Of a stretch of 64,000 bases of DNA, positions 45,449 to 56,043 are shown one piece after another (within the stretch, counting starts at the first letter, position 1; each line of letters starts with the position of its first letter). The stretch lies in contig JAHBZZ010000008.1 of the NCBI GenBank assembly GCA_019635215.1, forward strand, positions 62,001 through 126,000, written 5' to 3'. The position numbers were made by a program, and so were the translations under genes. Origin of the DNA: Nitrosomonas sp. (lineage in GTDB: Bacteria > Pseudomonadota > Gammaproteobacteria > Burkholderiales > Nitrosomonadaceae). The notes beneath the pieces were generated by a model. It worked only from the letters and a program-made list of their open reading frames with translations, had not been told where the DNA came from and did no database searches.

Positions 45449-47898
45449 GAATTAACGGGTTATTGAAAAACGGATTCGAGGCAGCCGATGCAAGGCAAAA
45501 ACAGGTGAGAAAGCGGAGTTTATGTATGATAAATGAGCATTTTGAGCCTGTTTTTAACGCCGCAGCGGCAACGCAGATCGTTTTTCAGCTGACTGTTAAA
45601 CAATGTATTGTTTTTTTATTAATGTTGATTCTGCTGCTCAGCGGTTGCGCAATCAATAACAAAACCTTTCTGCATCGGAACAAGACATTCGAAGAAGGCC
45701 AGAAATTGATCGAAACGGGTGAGCTGGAATTGGGTCTGATGCATCTGGAACAGGCGGCGCGTGAAGAACCCGATAATAAGGAAATACGCACAGTATTGAC
45801 CCGTCAGCGCGACGCCGTACTCAGTCAGATGCTGGCCGACGCGAATAATTCACGGCTATCCGGTGAACTGGATTTTGCCGAGGAAAAGTACCAGCGGATT
45901 CTGGATCTGTTTCCACGCAATGAACGCGTTCTCGCAGGACTGGAGACAATCCATCAGGAACGGCATCATATCGCATCCATCGATTATGCGCAGCAATTGC
46001 TGGCGCTCAACGATGTAGAGGGTGCGGAAAATGCTGTCAGGGCGGTATTACAGGAAAATCCGATGCAGCCGCAGGCGCGGGAATTGATCAAGGAATTGAA
46101 CAAGTACATCGCGCGCGCTGAGCGCATGGATCTTACACTGGATACTGCGTTCAGTAAGCCGCTGTCGATGGAATTCAAGGATACCGAGCTGAAAGCGGTG
46201 TTTGAGATCCTGTCGCGCACCGCAGGAATCAATTTTGTGTTTGACAAGGATCTCCGGCAGGATGCCAAAGTATCGATATTCGTGCGTAATAATACGGTCG
46301 AGGATATTCTCAAGCTGCTGATGATGACTAACCAGCTGGCGTATACCCGGTTAAACGACAATTCCCTGCTGATTTATCAGAATACCCCTGCCAAGCAAAA
46401 AGAATACCAGGAACTGGTGGTGCGCAGTTTCCCGGTGGCCTATACCGACGTGAAACAGATGGTGGCATTAGTGCGCGGATTGGTGAAGGCCAAGGATATC
46501 TACGTCAATGAGCAGTTGAATCTGTTTATCATGCGCGATACGCTGGAGGCGATACGCATCGTTGAGAAATTGGTCGCGCTTAATGATTTACCTGAACCTG
46601 AGGTGATGCTGGAAGTAGTCATACTTTCAGTAAGTCGTGATAACAATTTTCTGTTGGGCCCCAATCTTCCAAATAGTGCTACATTCAGCTTCGTTCCAGG
46701 GGCTACAGAAGCTGGGGTGGCCCTTAATTCAATCCGACAGGATATAAGAGGTATAGGCGATCCTGGACTTAGAAATTTTGTCATCAATAATCAAGTAAAA
46801 CTTGATTTTATGCATAGCGTATCGATTGGTGATGTGTTGGCCAATCCAAGGATACGTGTCAAAAATCGTGAATCGGCAAAAATTCATATTGGGACAAGGC
46901 AACCCATTTTTACTTCTAATGTAGCCGGTGGTGGGCTTTCTAATGTAATTACATCAACGCCGACATTTATTGAAATTGGCACGAAACTGGATGTCGAGCC
47001 GGTAATTAGTTTGAATAATGAAGTGACGATGAAAGTTCAACTTGAAGTCAGTTCTATCATTGGGGATAGCCGATCTCCAGATGGAAACAGTACAGCACCT
47101 ATTATTTCGACGACCAATGCGGACACTGTTTTGGTACTCAAAGACGGTGAAACGCAAGTGTTAGCTGGATTGCTCGAGGATGTAGATACGCGGGGTGTAA
47201 AGGGTTTGGCTGGTTTGATCAATATCCCGGGTCTGGATCGCCTGACTTCCGGACAAGATGTTAAGCGGACAAAGCGTGAAGTTGTATTGTTATTGACGCC
47301 ACACATCATTCGTAACCTTCCGCAACAAACCAATCTGGAAAGCGAATTCCATTACGGCACGTCGAACGAAGCCGGCAAGCTGCCGGTCAGGATCCGCAAG
47401 ACTTCAGCAGGCTCTTTGGCCATCGCACCGGCCGGTCCTGGCGGCAGAGGCGCGGCAAATATATTAAGCCGTGGCGCACAGGCGTTTGGTGGTGACAGAT
47501 CGGAAGTGCCATCCAATCCGTTTGCGCAGCAGATTGCCGCCAATAATGCTTCAGAACCAACGCTGGTCATTCAGGCGCCAAGCAATATCACTTTTGACCG
47601 GGAATTTTCAGTGCGCGTCAGAATGGTCGGTGCTAAGGGTTCGGTTTCCGGTACTGCGCAGGTGAGTTACGAGAAGGATATGCTCGAATTGCTCGATACT
47701 GACAATACGGGGACGCATACGGTCAAGCTGGGTAAGGAGGAGCCATCCGGTATGGGCGCGCAATTGCGCTTTAAAGTAATTACCCCGAATGCAGGAGAAA
47801 CGGAAATCAGCATACAGAGTGCGAGCGGTGAAGATAAGGACAGCGGCGAATCGATCGATATCGCGCTGCCTGCACCGGCGATGGTTAAAATTCAGTAA
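45445..47898 (+). CDS. gspD: secretin GspD with TPR, secretin and cohesin-like domains
   Basis: 817 aa outer-membrane channel. Lipobox LLLSGC (Cys68), tetratricopeptide-like helices (about 80-225), secretin N-domains (ELKAVFEILSRTAGINFVFD; RSFPVAYTDVKQMVALVRGL), the secretin core with ANPRIRVKNRESAKIHIGTR and LVLKDGETQVLAGLLED...GLAGLINIPGLDRL, a spacer and a C-terminal cohesin-like beta domain (about 700-817). The start is fixed by the ATGA overlap, but residues 4-51 come from a 144-bp in-frame repeat insertion; without it the protein begins MRIKQCIVFLLMLILLLSGC, a normal lipoprotein signal. The core (about 390-595) is visibly more AT-rich than the rest. Confidence 0.92.
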   Translation: MRINGLLKNGFEAADARQKQVRKRSLCMINEHFEPVFNAAAATQIVFQLTVKQCIVFLLMLILLLSGCAINNKTFLHRNKTFEEGQKLIETGELELGLMHLEQAAREEPDNKEIRTVLTRQRDAVLSQMLADANNSRLSGELDFAEEKYQRILDLFPRNERVLAGLETIHQERHHIASIDYAQQLLALNDVEGAENAVRAVLQENPMQPQARELIKELNKYIARAERMDLTLDTAFSKPLSMEFKDTELKAVFEILSRTAGINFVFDKDLRQDAKVSIFVRNNTVEDILKLLMMTNQLAYTRLNDNSLLIYQNTPAKQKEYQELVVRSFPVAYTDVKQMVALVRGLVKAKDIYVNEQLNLFIMRDTLEAIRIVEKLVALNDLPEPEVMLEVVILSVSRDNNFLLGPNLPNSATFSFVPGATEAGVALNSIRQDIRGIGDPGLRNFVINNQVKLDFMHSVSIGDVLANPRIRVKNRESAKIHIGTRQPIFTSNVAGGGLSNVITSTPTFIEIGTKLDVEPVISLNNEVTMKVQLEVSSIIGDSRSPDGNSTAPIISTTNADTVLVLKDGETQVLAGLLEDVDTRGVKGLAGLINIPGLDRLTSGQDVKRTKREVVLLLTPHIIRNLPQQTNLESEFHYGTSNEAGKLPVRIRKTSAGSLAIAPAGPGGRGAANILSRGAQAFGGDRSEVPSNPFAQQIAANNASEPTLVIQAPSNITFDREFSVRVRMVGAKGSVSGTAQVSYEKDMLELLDTDNTGTHTVKLGKEEPSGMGAQLRFKVITPNAGETEISIQSASGEDKDSGESIDIALPAPAMVKIQ
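45456..45595. repeat. MITE-like repeat, 140 bp, copy 2, inside gspD
   Basis: Flanked by TTAA on both sides (45452-45455 and 45596-45599). Imperfect terminal repeats: the left reads CGGGTTATTGAAAAACGGAT; the right end, on the complement, CAGTCAGCTGAAAAACGATC. The interior has GCAAGGCAAAAACAGG, GGAGTTTATGTATGA, a GAGCATTTTGAGCCTG and TTTTTAACGC, the same words and order as copy 1 at 12157-12295. Removal of 144 bp (repeat plus one TTAA) restores an uninterrupted signal peptide. Confidence 0.75.
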
Positions 47899-47903
47899 AG
47901 CTT

Positions 47904-48437
47904 TTGCGGATGAAAGTGCACAGGTTATATAGCGGTTATTGCGCGCGTACTTATCTGTACGGTTTTACGCTGATCGAACTCATGATCGTACTGGCCATTA
48001 TGGCAATACTGGCAACCGCTGCGCTGCCCTTGCGCGAACTGGCCATTCAGCGTGAAAAGGAACAGGAATTGCGTATTGCGCTGCGTCAGATTCGTAACGC
48101 TATCGATGCATACAAACAAGCCGTGGATGACGGGCGGATCGAGAAAAAAGAAAATGAATCCGGCTATCCTAAAACACTTGACGATCTGGTTATCGGTATA
48201 CCTGATGCTAAAAGTACCGAAAAAAAAGTCATTTATTTCCTGCGGCGTTTGCCGCGTGATCCGATGCATGCGGATCTGGATGTAGCCGGTGTTGAACAGA
48301 CCCCGGCCGCTGATACCTGGGGAAAACGCAGTTATGAAAGTTCGGCGCAGAATCCGCAGGAAGGTGATGACGTGTTTGATGTCTATTCCCGTTCGGATGC
48401 AATCGGTCTGAACGGTATTGAGTATTACAAGTGGTGA
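47904..48437 (+). CDS. type IV pilin-like pseudopilin
   Basis: 177 aa. Prepilin motif YGFTLIELMIVLAIMAILAT preceded by a 20-residue basic leader, then REKEQELRIALRQIRNAIDAYKQ and a short C-terminal domain with WGKRSYESSAQ and VFDVYSRSDAIGLNGIEYYKW. Related to GspG-type pseudopilins but longer in leader and loop. Six bp behind gspD. Confidence 0.85.
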   Translation: MRMKVHRLYSGYCARTYLYGFTLIELMIVLAIMAILATAALPLRELAIQREKEQELRIALRQIRNAIDAYKQAVDDGRIEKKENESGYPKTLDDLVIGIPDAKSTEKKVIYFLRRLPRDPMHADLDVAGVEQTPAADTWGKRSYESSAQNPQEGDDVFDVYSRSDAIGLNGIEYYKW

Positions 48438-48835
48438 TACGGATGCTCCGACCGAATCATCAAACCGGACAGACCGGATTTACCCTGATTGAGCTGCTGG
48501 TAGTCATGGCGATTATCGCTACGCTGCTGAGTATTGTCGCGCCACGGTATTTCAGTGCCATCGATAAAGCCAAGGAAGCGGTACTGCGACAGGATCTGAA
48601 AATCATGCGTGATGCCATTGATCAGTTTTATTCCGATTTTGGTAAGTATCCGTTGGATCTCGAAGAACTGGTTGACCGGCGGTATTTGCGCAGCATACCA
48701 ATCGATCCGATGACCGAAAGCAATGAAACCTGGATCGTGATGCCGCCACCGAATGACGATGATGACGGTGTTTATGATGTGCATAGCGGTTTTACCGGTC
48801 GGGCGCTGGACGGAACGTTTTACGAAGAATGGTGA
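48431..48835 (+). CDS. type II secretion pseudopilin, GspG-like
   Basis: 134 aa. Motif TGFTLIELLVVMAIIATLLS, helix AVLRQDLKIMRDAIDQFY, then SDFGKYPLDLEELVDRRYLR, IPIDPMTESNETWIVM and a Asp-rich loop (PNDDDDGVYDVHSG) that could bind calcium as in GspG. Overlaps the previous gene by 7 bp. Confidence 0.85.
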   Translation: MVIRMLRPNHQTGQTGFTLIELLVVMAIIATLLSIVAPRYFSAIDKAKEAVLRQDLKIMRDAIDQFYSDFGKYPLDLEELVDRRYLRSIPIDPMTESNETWIVMPPPNDDDDGVYDVHSGFTGRALDGTFYEEW

Positions 48836-48892
48836 CAGTGGTGGCGGTAAATCCACTACTCGGCCGGTACCGCAGATATTGAGGCTGAAAAT

Positions 48893-49636
48893 ATGAAGCA
48901 TGCGCAAAAAGGTGTGGTGTATCTTTGGGCCTTGTTTGCGGTGACTGTCGCTGGTGTTGTGCTGGCTGCTACCGGCCAGGTGTGGCTAGTGGCATCGCAG
49001 CGGGAAAAAGAACAGGAATTGCTGTTTATTGGAGAGCAATTCAGAAAAGCCATCATGGCCTACTATAGCAACCCGGTCACCGGCATCCAGCAATATCCGG
49101 AAAAACTCGAGGACCTGCTGGAAGATAAACGCGGGCCCGTTCCCATCCGTCATCTGCGGAAAATTTATATCGACCCGATGACGTTGACTGACGAATGGGG
49201 AGTGATCATCGAAGAACCGCAGCAACAGGGGGCTTCCGGCTCGCAAGCGAATCCGCGGAGTGCGGCGGGAGGAACTGGATCCAATACCGGTTCGAATGCC
49301 AATCCGGTTGCCATGACAAAAGGCATTGCTGGTGTATACAGCCTGTCCATGCGCGTGCCGCGCAAAAAAGGAAATTTTCCGAATGATTACGCAGCTTTCT
49401 CTGAGGCCGAAACCTATCAGGACTGGAAATTTGTTTTTAGACAACAAGCCAGCACCGCAAATCGGCAAAATCAACAAAACCAGCAAGGCAGGCCTGGTGA
49501 TCCCGGTGCCTCACCCTCAACTTCGCCCTTTGGCGCGCCAGGTGCCGCAAGGAGTGGTCCGGGCGGTTTTGGCGGTCAGGGCGGAGCGTCACCCGGACAA
49601 CCGCCGGTAACCGGACAAAATCCTTTCGCGCGATAA
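48893..49636 (+). CDS. pseudopilin-like protein with Gly/Gln/Pro-rich tail
   Basis: 247 aa. Begins MKHAQKGVVYLWALFAVTVA, a pilin-like hydrophobic helix but without the Glu5 of standard pilins (VVYLWAL), as in minor GspK/X-like members. The body repeats the family pattern REKEQELLFIGEQFRKAIMA, YPEKLEDLLEDKR, HLRKIYIDPMTLTDEWGVI. The last about 70 residues are low-complexity (Gln, Gly, Pro, Ser). Likely the tip or last pseudopilin of the system. Confidence 0.75.
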   Translation: MKHAQKGVVYLWALFAVTVAGVVLAATGQVWLVASQREKEQELLFIGEQFRKAIMAYYSNPVTGIQQYPEKLEDLLEDKRGPVPIRHLRKIYIDPMTLTDEWGVIIEEPQQQGASGSQANPRSAAGGTGSNTGSNANPVAMTKGIAGVYSLSMRVPRKKGNFPNDYAAFSEAETYQDWKFVFRQQASTANRQNQQNQQGRPGDPGASPSTSPFGAPGAARSGPGGFGGQGGASPGQPPVTGQNPFAR

Positions 49637-49653
49637 TTCGGATTGCCCGGTTC

Positions 49654-51042
49654 ATGGATTATCTACCCGTTTTTCTGGATATCAAACATAAAAACTGCCT
49701 GGTTGTCGGCGGTGGTTCGGTTGCATCGCGTAAAGTTGCGCTATTGCTGCAAGCCGGTGCGCGGGTGCATATCGTGTCGCCAGCGCTGGAACCGGCGTTG
49801 AATGAATTAGTTGAGCAACAGAAAATCACGCATGATGCGCAGATATTTACCCCGGATCATCTTGAAGAATGCGTGCTGGTCATTGCCGCAACCGATGACA
49901 TGGCGGTGAACCGGCAGGTATCGGAATTTGCCAGTGCACGGAATATTCCAGTCAATGTCGTCGATCATCCCGAGCTTTGCACATTTATCATGCCTTCCAT
50001 TGTTGACCGTTCGCCGTTGATGATCGCAGTGTCTAGCGGCGGTGCATCGCCGGTGCTGGCGCGCATGATCCGCGCCCGGCTGGAAACATGGATTCCGCAT
50101 GCTTACGCACGGATGGCCGTTTGCGCGGCAAAATTCCGCCAGCAGGTCAAACAGCATTTCACGCAGGTGGCGCGCCGGCGGTTGTTCTGGGAAAAAGCGC
50201 TGCAGGGAAAGTTCGCCGAGCTGATCCTGGCTGGAAAGGATCAGGCCGCGCAAGACCACTTACAGCAGTTATTGGACAATGAAAAAGATGACGCACTCGA
50301 AGGCGAGGTTTATCTGGTCGGTGCCGGGCCGGGTAATCCCGATCTGCTGACTTTCCGCGCCATGCGGCTGATGCAGCAGGCCGATGTCGTGGTGTACGAC
50401 CGACTTGTGTCACCCGCGATACTTGAGATGGTGCGGCGTGACGCAACCCGCATCTACGCCGGCAAAGCGCGCAATCAGCACACGCTGCCGCAGGAATCCA
50501 TCAATCAGCTGCTGGTGCGGCTGGCCAAAGAAGGTAAACGCGTGCTCCGGCTGAAAGGCGGCGATCCGTTTATTTTCGGGCGTGGCGGCGAGGAAATCGA
50601 AACGCTGTCCAGCCATCGGATACCCTTCCAGGTCGTACCCGGCATCACTGCCGCATCCGGCGTGGCCGCCTATGCCGGCATACCGTTGACGCACCGGGAT
50701 TATGCGCAATCCTGCATTTTTGTCACCGGCCATCTGAAAAACAATACCATCGATCTCGACTGGCCCGCACTGGCGCGCCCCAATCAGACGATTGTCATTT
50801 ATATGGGACTGCTCGGATTGCCGGTATTGTGCGAACAACTCACCGCGCATGGTCTGCCGGTATCCACGCCCGCTGCCATCGTACAGCAGGGCACCACGCT
50901 GACGCAGAAAATTGTTACGGGCACACTGCGGACATTGCCCGGATTAGCCGTTGAAGCGCACCTGACGCCGCCGACACTGATTATTGTCGGTGATGTCGTC
51001 AGACTGCACCAGAAGCTGGCGTGGTTTGCACCGGGTGATTGA
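49654..51042 (+). CDS. cysG: siroheme synthase CysG
   Basis: 462 aa trifunctional enzyme: uroporphyrinogen-III methyltransferase plus precorrin-2 dehydrogenase and ferrochelatase. N-terminal Rossmann site VVGGGSVASRKVALLLQAGA, ferrochelatase part with SSGGASPVLARMIRA, then the SUMT domain from about 215 (VYLVGAGPGNPDLLTFRAMR, LKGGDPFIFGRGGEE, VPGITAASGVAAYAGIPLTH). Siroheme serves sulfite and nitrite reductases. 17 bp behind the secretion operon; possibly read through from it. Confidence 0.95.
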   Translation: MDYLPVFLDIKHKNCLVVGGGSVASRKVALLLQAGARVHIVSPALEPALNELVEQQKITHDAQIFTPDHLEECVLVIAATDDMAVNRQVSEFASARNIPVNVVDHPELCTFIMPSIVDRSPLMIAVSSGGASPVLARMIRARLETWIPHAYARMAVCAAKFRQQVKQHFTQVARRRLFWEKALQGKFAELILAGKDQAAQDHLQQLLDNEKDDALEGEVYLVGAGPGNPDLLTFRAMRLMQQADVVVYDRLVSPAILEMVRRDATRIYAGKARNQHTLPQESINQLLVRLAKEGKRVLRLKGGDPFIFGRGGEEIETLSSHRIPFQVVPGITAASGVAAYAGIPLTHRDYAQSCIFVTGHLKNNTIDLDWPALARPNQTIVIYMGLLGLPVLCEQLTAHGLPVSTPAAIVQQGTTLTQKIVTGTLRTLPGLAVEAHLTPPTLIIVGDVVRLHQKLAWFAPGD

Positions 51043-51419
51043 TGTCGGGATTTCCGGATTCACTACTCTGGCGTGTACGGCAATATCCGATTTTCCGATC
51101 GGGAATATTTTGTGTTTCTGAGTATACACATTCAATAAATGTCCCGAACGGGAAATGTATGACAGAGCAGGAATGAAGCCTGTAGCGCAACAAACGAATA
51201 CCGTGTCGGATTGCCAACTGACTGTACTGTTTGGTCGCCCTGCGCATTAGCGCGGAAAAGTGAAGTGCGATGCGGACCAAGGAAAAAACTTTAGATAAAC
51301 CTTGCTTCAATATTGCTTCCGTATTTCCTCTGTGTAGCTTGGTCAGTTGAATTTGAGCAGCCATTGGATTTTGTATGACAATACTTATCAACTGCGTTTA
51401 TCCATTCATTGACAGTGCG
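51043..51419. other. cysG / cbb operon convergence region
   Basis: 377 bp between convergent transcripts. A dyad CCGAT-TTTCCG-ATCGG near 51087 could end cysG. A 130-codon minus-strand frame covers the gap and enters cysG, but shows neither signal nor domain. Confidence 0.3.
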
Positions 51420-51788
51420 TCATACTTCGATGTTATGAATCGTGATTTCATTCAATGATTGATGCAGGTCATCCAGCGCTGATCCCATAATGAGGCCGGA
51501 ACAGCTATGGAAGAGCCATAAATCGGTGGCTATGGGCCGGTGCAGGTTATTGCGCGCATGTACTTTAAAATCGCACCATGCCAGCACCGGTTGATCCTCG
51601 GCAAAACTGTCAACGCACAGCCAATTAACGTTACTCAGAATGACATCCAGACCACGGTGCTTCTGCAGTGTCACGCGTAAAGGATTTTCCAATCGCAGTA
51701 AGGCCAGACGTGCCCGGTTGTAACAGGCCGCTTCAATTTTTTTGGGAAAAATACGTAACGGCTTGGGTAGCGTATTTATATCAATCAT
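51420..51788 (-). CDS. hypothetical protein behind cbbX
   Basis: 122 aa, not recognised. Mixed alpha/beta composition with 5 Cys, a conserved-looking start (MIDINTLPKPLRIFPKKIEA) and a VLAWCDFKVHARNNLHRPIA segment. It begins 19 bp after cbbX in the same direction, so it is probably the last gene of the RuBisCO operon. A role in carboxysome-free CO2 fixation or enzyme assembly would be guesswork. Confidence 0.6.
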   Translation of the reverse strand: MIDINTLPKPLRIFPKKIEAACYNRARLALLRLENPLRVTLQKHRGLDVILSNVNWLCVDSFAEDQPVLAWCDFKVHARNNLHRPIATDLWLFHSCSGLIMGSALDDLHQSLNEITIHNIEV

Positions 51789-51807
51789 GACAGGATGCTG
51801 TTTTCAG

Positions 51808-52752
51808 TTATTTTGCTTCTGGTGTGGAGGCTGAACCACTATCGGGCTTGCCTTCAAGAAATACACGGCTCGCAAGAATGTCTTCCGGTACGAGTGTCAT
51901 GAGATCAGTTTTAGTCAATGCCTTCTTCGTACCCATGAATAATCGATTAGCTTGACGAAGCCGCGCACGATCAAGTGCGTTGCGGACCGAACGCGCATTT
52001 GCAAAATGTTCCATTTGCATGCGTAAGCGGATGTATTTGCCAAATGCTTCCTCTCCAGCCGGGCTGAAACAATAATTCTGATCCGCCAGCATCAATTTGG
52101 CAATTGCAACTAATTCATCAGCATCGTAATCCGGAAAGTCAATGTGGTGCGCTATGCGCGAACGCATGCCCGGATTACTGTGGAAGAATTTATCCATCCG
52201 GTCTTTATAACCTGCCAGGATTACGACTAAATCCTCTCGGTTATTTTCCATCGTCTGCAACAGAATTTCGATAGACTCTGCGCCATAATCACGTTCGTTC
52301 TCTGGCTTATATAAATAATAAGCTTCGTCGATAAATAAAACACCTCCCATTGCTTTTTTGATCACTTCTTTGGTTTTGGGCGCAGTGTGACCGATATATT
52401 GACCGACCAGGTCGTCGCGTGTGACGGAAACAAGATGGCCCTCACGTACGTAGCCCAAGCGGTGGAGAATTTCGGACATGCGTAACGCTACGGTCGTTTT
52501 TCCGGTTCCTGGATTTCCAGTAAAACACATGTGCAAACTGGGGGCGCCGGCGGATAATCCCATCTGCTTGCGGACGCGATCAACGAGCAACAGTGCGGCA
52601 GTTTCGCGAATACGCGTTTTTACGGGTTTTAAACCAATCAGTTCGCGATCCAGTTTATCCAGTACTTCTTTGATATTGGATTTACGGAATTCCGCATCCA
52701 GATCAATGCGTGTATCGTCGGATGGTGTTAGGTTTTCAGATTGTTTGGACAT
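51808..52752 (-). CDS. cbbX: red-type RuBisCO activase CbbX
   Basis: 314 aa AAA+ protein that remodels inhibited red-type RuBisCO by pulling the large-subunit C-terminus. Walker [13 protein letters not shown] (Lys85), Walker [12 protein letters not shown] (Asp142, Glu143), pore-loop region [15 protein letters not shown], sensor/arginine-finger part [20 protein letters not shown]. Full length. It lies 179 bp behind cbbS beyond a strong hairpin. Its presence agrees with the form IC type of the large subunit. Confidence 0.94.
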   Translation of the reverse strand: MSKQSENLTPSDDTRIDLDAEFRKSNIKEVLDKLDRELIGLKPVKTRIRETAALLLVDRVRKQMGLSAGAPSLHMCFTGNPGTGKTTVALRMSEILHRLGYVREGHLVSVTRDDLVGQYIGHTAPKTKEVIKKAMGGVLFIDEAYYLYKPENERDYGAESIEILLQTMENNREDLVVILAGYKDRMDKFFHSNPGMRSRIAHHIDFPDYDADELVAIAKLMLADQNYCFSPAGEEAFGKYIRLRMQMEHFANARSVRNALDRARLRQANRLFMGTKKALTKTDLMTLVPEDILASRVFLEGKPDSGSASTPEAK

Positions 52753-52897
52753 GCTTGATCCCCTGTTTGTGACTGTATAAATTAGACACAGGAAGCACGC
52801 ATCAATTTAAATTGATTCAGTTTATTGTGTCAGGCAGATTTTTTCAAAAATGCATAAAATATTTATTATCCTGAAATGACCGCACTGCTCCGGAATT

Positions 52898-52923
52898 CTC
52901 TCTCTTCTGCTTCGAAGAGAGAG
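52898..52923 (-). promoter_or_regulatory. intercistronic hairpin between cbbS and cbbX
   Basis: CTCTCTCTTC-TGCTTC-GAAGAGAGAG: a perfect 10-bp stem with a six-base loop, 9 bp behind the cbbS stop, with no T-run on the minus strand. It is better explained as an RNA-stabilising or partial-termination element that keeps cbbLS message above cbbX than as a full terminator. Confidence 0.55.
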
Positions 52924-52931
52924 ATCCTGAG

Positions 52932-53366
52932 TTAGTAGCGTTCGCCCTCGGGCTTATCAGTTGCATAAGAATGAATACTGTAACTGATATGCCTACCTGC
53001 ACCTTCTTGCCGCACCAGACCGAAGCCCGGCTCTTTTTTCGGCCGGTTAACAATGTATGACATTGTCGGACTTTCTACGCCGCGTGTAGAATTAAATGCC
53101 GTGACACGAATATAATGATTCGGAAAAGTTTTACGGCAACTGTTAATTTCCATCAAAATTCCGGCAGGGTCTTTTAGATCAAACATAGGGTTGCCGAACA
53201 TTTCCCAATATGTATTACGTGGATGGGGATCGTCAGTGTACTCAATGCCGATTGCCCAACCATTTTTTAGTGCATACTTTAACTGTGCCGAGATCTGTTT
53301 ATCGGTCAGTGGAGGTAGAAAGGAAAACTGTCCTTGCGTAAGCAGATTACCTGTATTGGTCATCAT
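52932..53366 (-). CDS. cbbS: RuBisCO small subunit, red type
   Basis: 144 aa. Opening TQGQFSFLPPLTDKQISAQL, then GWAIGIEYTDDPHPRNTYWE, DLKDPAGILMEINSCRKTFP and the C-terminal extension with GAGRHISYSIHSYA that forms the beta-hairpin seen in red-type small subunits. 21 bp behind cbbL, same transcript. Confidence 0.95.
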   Translation of the reverse strand: MMTNTGNLLTQGQFSFLPPLTDKQISAQLKYALKNGWAIGIEYTDDPHPRNTYWEMFGNPMFDLKDPAGILMEINSCRKTFPNHYIRVTAFNSTRGVESPTMSYIVNRPKKEPGFGLVRQEGAGRHISYSIHSYATDKPEGERY

Positions 53367-53387
53367 AATAGTATCTCCTGAATAGGA

Positions 53388-54881
<1,494 letters not shown>

Positions 54882-55021
54882 TTATAAAACCCACTGTGCA
54901 TACATTCTTAACAACATGATCAGCTTGTAATTCCGGATCGCTAAAAAGTATCCTTGAGCAGGCTAGGGGTATCATGCACTACTCTATACATTTATAATAA
55001 TGATAGTTTTATATATATACC

Positions 55022-55037
55022 ATAGACTGTAATCTAT
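55022..55037. promoter_or_regulatory. candidate CbbR binding site in the cbbL-cbbR gap
   Basis: ATAGA-CTGTAA-TCTAT is a perfect dyad 16 bp before the cbbR start. It is close to the LysR T-N11-A form. The 190-bp gap also has an AT-rich run at 54989-55020 that could hold further half sites and the divergent promoters. Which strand it controls is open; autoregulation of cbbR is most likely from position. Confidence 0.35.
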
Positions 55038-55053
55038 AAAGTGGAGGATAACA

Positions 55054-56043
55054 ATGCGCCACGGTACCTTGCGTCAGCTTGAGGTTTTTGAAGCAATTGT
55101 TCGTTATGGGAGTTACACGCGCGCTGCGGAAGAATTATTCTTGACCCAGCCAACAGTATCCATGCAGATCAAGAAATTAACCGATGCCGTCGGTTTGCCA
55201 TTATTCGAGCAAATTGGTAAGAAAATTTACCTCACTGATGCGGGAAAGGAACTGCATGAAATGAATCAGGATATTTTTAAACGTTTCGAGCGTTTTGAAA
55301 TGATTGCTGCGGATATGAAAGGGATGAAGACCGGCAAGCTGCGACTTGCAGTGGTAACAACGGCTAAATATTTTGTACCGCGGTTACTTGGCATGTTCTG
55401 CCGCCAATATCCGGGAATTGAAATTTCGCTGAAAGTCAGCAACCGCGCACATATTCTGGAGCGTTTGGCCAATAATCAGGATGATCTTTATGTTTTAGGA
55501 CAACCTCCAAAAGAAATAGATGTAATTGCTGAAACATTCCTGGAAAATCAGCTGGTGGCACTTGCATCGGTTGGGCATCCGCTCGCCAATGAAAGGGGGA
55601 TTACGCCAAAGCGCATAGTCAAAGAGCCATTTTTATCCCGCGAGTCTGGTTCTGGTACACGTATAGCCACTGAGCGTTTTTTTTCTGAGCGGGGTTTGAA
55701 GCTAAAAATAAGAATGGAATTAGGCAGCAATGAGGCAATCAAGCAGGCCGTTATTGGCGGACTGGGCTTATCAATCTTGTCACATCATACTTTAGCGCTG
55801 GATGCTCCTACAGGGCAACTGGTTGTGCTGGATGTGGAAGGTTTGCCCATTAATCGTTATTGGCATTATGCCTATCCGGCGGGAAAGCAGTTATCAATCG
55901 TGGCGCAGGTGTTTTTAGAGTACTTACAGCGGGCATCGCAATTATTAGTTGATGTTTCTTGTCACTACGCAGATGTCGGTCATTGTCCACTGCTGCCCTG
56001 CAGCAATAAAAAAGCTCGTATTAAAGCTGGCTGTCGCACCTAG
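55054..56043 (+). CDS. cbbR: LysR-type Calvin-cycle regulator CbbR with altered C-terminus
   Basis: 329 aa. HTH about 1-62 (RQLEVFEAIVRYGSYTRAAE, LTQPTVSMQIKKLTDAVGLP), then the CbbR effector domain: TGKLRLAVVTTAKYFVPRLL, VSNRAHILERLANNQDDLYV, SGTRIATERFFSERGLKLKI, GGLGLSILSHHTLAL, NRYWHYAYPAGKQLSIVAQV. Divergent from cbbL, as usual. After about residue 292 the chain leaves the family and turns into Cys-rich sequence (HYADVGHCPLLPCSNKK) that leads into IS-derived DNA. The last about 35 residues are thus probably foreign; the effector fold itself looks complete. Confidence 0.9.
   Translation: MRHGTLRQLEVFEAIVRYGSYTRAAEELFLTQPTVSMQIKKLTDAVGLPLFEQIGKKIYLTDAGKELHEMNQDIFKRFERFEMIAADMKGMKTGKLRLAVVTTAKYFVPRLLGMFCRQYPGIEISLKVSNRAHILERLANNQDDLYVLGQPPKEIDVIAETFLENQLVALASVGHPLANERGITPKRIVKEPFLSRESGSGTRIATERFFSERGLKLKIRMELGSNEAIKQAVIGGLGLSILSHHTLALDAPTGQLVVLDVEGLPINRYWHYAYPAGKQLSIVAQVFLEYLQRASQLLVDVSCHYADVGHCPLLPCSNKKARIKAGCRT

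Noticed and set aside
50999-51391. 130-codon minus-strand frame behind the cbb operon.
   Set aside because: Runs into the 3' end of cysG and shows no recognisable protein features.
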